Shown here one piece after another: positions 63,374 to 64,000 of a stretch of DNA of 64,000 nt. A program made the translations under genes and the position numbers. Numbering within the stretch: the stretch's first letter is position 1; the number at the start of each line of letters is the position of its first letter. Below the pieces are notes generated by a model, which was given only the letters and a program-made list of their open reading frames with translations, was not told the DNA's origin and made no database searches. The DNA is from Gracilimonas sp. (GTDB taxonomy: Bacteria > Bacteroidota > Rhodothermia > Balneolales > Balneolaceae). The stretch lies in NCBI RefSeq assembly GCF_017641085.1, contig NZ_JAEPPI010000003.1, positions 423,233-487,232 of the forward strand. Reading direction: 5' to 3'.

Positions 63374-63403
63374 TTGAATTGTAGTTCCTAACACTCTTAT
63401 ATT
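63374..63403 (+). promoter_or_regulatory. Probable promoter of tRNA-Gly
   Basis: TTGAAT (63374-63379) and TATATT (63398-63403) are 18 bp apart; the downstream element extends to TATATTTG, matching the TAnnTTTG box of Bacteroidota promoters. The tRNA begins about 38 bp after it. Confidence 0.6.
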
Positions 63404-63440
63404 TGGTGCTCTCTGAGAAGAGAAAAATTTATTGATATAA

Positions 63441-63512
63441 GCGGGAATAGCTCAGTGGTAGAGCATCTCGTTGCCAACGAGAAGGTCGCGAGTTCGAATC
63501 TCGTTTCCCGCT
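63441..63512 (+). tRNA. tRNA-Gly (anticodon GCC)
   Basis: A complete 72-nt cloverleaf: acceptor stem GCGGGAA / TTCCCGC (63441-63447 and 63505-63511), D arm with AGCTCAGTGGTAGAGC, anticodon stem TCTCG / CGAGA with loop TTGCCAA, and T arm GCGAG-TTCGAAT-CTCGT. The anticodon GCC is at 63473-63475. The discriminator is T63512 and CCA is not encoded. A terminator follows directly. The 3' half from the anticodon onward is repeated downstream at 63847-63894. Confidence 0.97.
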
Positions 63513-63513
63513 C

Positions 63514-63548
63514 AAAAAGGCAGTTAAGGAAACTTAGCTGCCTTTTTT
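63514..63548 (+). terminator. Intrinsic terminator after tRNA-Gly
   Basis: A 15-bp stem (one G-T wobble) joins AAAAAGGCAGTTAAG (63514-63528) and CTTAGCTGCCTTTTT (63533-63547) across a GAAA tetraloop, followed by T. It separates the tRNA from the nuclease gene, so the nuclease is probably read from little read-through or its own promoter. Confidence 0.92.
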
Positions 63549-63564
63549 GTTTTATAGAGAGAAC

Positions 63565-63834
63565 ATGCACCAGACTTATATCATATATAGTGAAAACAGG
63601 GACCGGTACTACGTCGGGTCGACTTCAGTTGGGGTCGCCCAAAGAGTAGAGCGCCACAATGTCGGCTGGTCACGATCCACTAAATCGGGGATTCCGTGGG
63701 TGATTAAATATGTGGAGACTTTTGCGAGTAAATCAGAAGCCTTAGCAAAGGAACGGCATATCAAGAAACAGAAAAGTCGAAGTTATATTGAAGCGTTGAT
63801 CGATTCAGATTCAAACGAGTGGAATGAAGAATAA
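63565..63834 (+). CDS. Small GIY-YIG nuclease domain protein
   Basis: From the ATG at 63565, preceded by a purine-rich AGAGAG, the product has 89 residues. MHQTYIIYSENRDRYYVGSTS carries the GIY-YIG motif (YII and YYVG), RVERHN the catalytic-type arginine, and SEALAKERHIKKQKSRSYIEALI the acidic helix, matching the short UPF0213/YhbQ-like single-domain group. Such stand-alone domains are numerous in Bacteroidota genomes and often poorly characterised. The gene lies 52 bp after tRNA-Gly, and a second copy begins 381 bp later. It may be a homing-type nuclease that mobilises the tRNA-linked unit; that is inference. A TTG at 63547 lies in the terminator and is an unlikely start. Confidence 0.9.
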   Translation: MHQTYIIYSENRDRYYVGSTSVGVAQRVERHNVGWSRSTKSGIPWVIKYVETFASKSEALAKERHIKKQKSRSYIEALIDSDSNEWNEE

Positions 63835-63846
63835 GAAATAATTTAG

Positions 63847-63894
63847 GCCAACGAGAAGGTCGTCCCGAGCATTCGGGAAATCTCGTTTCCCGCT
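63847..63894 (+). pseudogene. tRNA-Gly 3'-half fragment with altered T arm
   Basis: From GCCAACGAGAAGGTCG onward this repeats tRNA-Gly from the first anticodon base to the discriminator, ending TCTCGTTTCCCGCT. It lacks the acceptor 5' strand and the D arm, so cannot fold as a tRNA. In the T arm, CGAGTTCG is replaced by the palindrome TCCCGAGCATTCGGGA (63863-63878). It marks the left end of the second cassette. Confidence 0.9.
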
Positions 63895-63895
63895 C

Positions 63896-63929
63896 AAAAG
63901 GCAGTTAAGGAAACTTAGCTGCCTTTTTT
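63896..63929 (+). terminator. Second copy of the tRNA-Gly terminator
   Basis: The same hairpin as at 63514-63548, with one A fewer in the left arm run and otherwise identical bases. Confidence 0.88.
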
Positions 63930-63945
63930 GTTTTATAGAGAGAAC

Positions 63946-64000
63946 ATGCACCAGACTTATATCATATATAGTGAAAACAGGGACCGGTACTACGTCGGGT
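63946..64000 (+). CDS. Second GIY-YIG nuclease gene, truncated by the window end
   Basis: The frame starts MHQTYIIYSENRDRYYVG and is identical at base level to the first 55 bases of the gene at 63565. Only the N-terminal motif region is inside the window, so whether the copy is intact cannot be seen. Confidence 0.85.
   Translation, partial: MHQTYIIYSENRDRYYVG

Noticed and set aside
63455..63649. Plus-strand frame starting MVEHLVANEKVASSNLV
   Set aside because: This is the translation of tRNA-Gly and its terminator, a common false gene call across tRNAs.

Overview
The window looks like a chromosomal segment from a member of the Balneolota/Rhodothermota branch of the Bacteroidota-related bacteria (Balneola- or Gracilimonas-like). 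The clues are a SusC/SusD pair under FecI/FecR control, the Bacteroidota-type dcw (division and cell wall) cluster without murF or ddl, a MurE with the DNPR motif of meso-diaminopimelate ligases, a TAnnTTTG-like promoter element before the tRNA gene, and many proteins typical of that group. No database search was possible, so the placement is an inference.

Layout. 1-2.0 kb: 5' part of mutS2 (minus strand, runs off the window). 2.1-3.1 kb: a lipoprotein with an HExxH motif lying between two copies of a double-palindrome repeat. 3.2-8.6 kb: TonB receptor, PhzF-like and TauE-like proteins, a glycosyltransferase and a small lipoprotein. 8.7-24.5 kb: a compact minus-strand dcw operon (mraZ, rsmH, ftsL, ftsI, murE, mraY, murD, ftsW, murG, murC, ftsQ, a small unknown ORF, ftsA, ftsZ). 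It starts at a promoter with three MraZ boxes and ends at a strong terminator; a 133-bp palindromic repeat sits between ftsA and ftsZ. 24.7-27.7 kb: a carboxypeptidase-regulatory-like protein, a P1 peptidase and a RAYT-type transposase. 27.7-31.8 kb: a sulfur amino acid operon (metY, metX, hom) with an elaborate leader. 32-38 kb: era, mutS, a YihY-family protein, a 3-methyladenine glycosylase and a DUF4168 protein. 38-45 kb: YceI, a DUF6580 protein, a four-gene operon (DUF4956, membrane fusion protein, TolC-like, SDR) and a DASH photolyase operon. 45-51 kb: isocitrate dehydrogenase, small proteins, a candidate oriC-like DnaA-box cluster, glmS and a divergent GlmU-like gene. 51-59.6 kb: two NlpC/P60 lipoproteins bracketing a SusC/SusD/FecR/FecI nutrient uptake locus. 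59.6-64 kb: pdxJ, a GntR regulator, a superfamily 1 helicase, tRNA-Gly and a tandem GIY-YIG nuclease cassette.

The two most interesting signals are not ordinary genes. First, the leader of the met operon encodes an 11-residue peptide MCCMCMCMAQT (4 Cys, 4 Met). It is followed by mutually exclusive RNA pairings ending in an intrinsic terminator, and only then by a SAM-I riboswitch with its own terminator. This reads as two attenuators in series, one sensing translation of Cys/Met codons and one sensing SAM. Second, the 3' half of tRNA-Gly, its terminator and a GIY-YIG nuclease gene are repeated in tandem with about 380 bp period. The repeat starts at the first anticodon base, as if a small homing cassette re-inserts into the tRNA and restores its 3' half each time.
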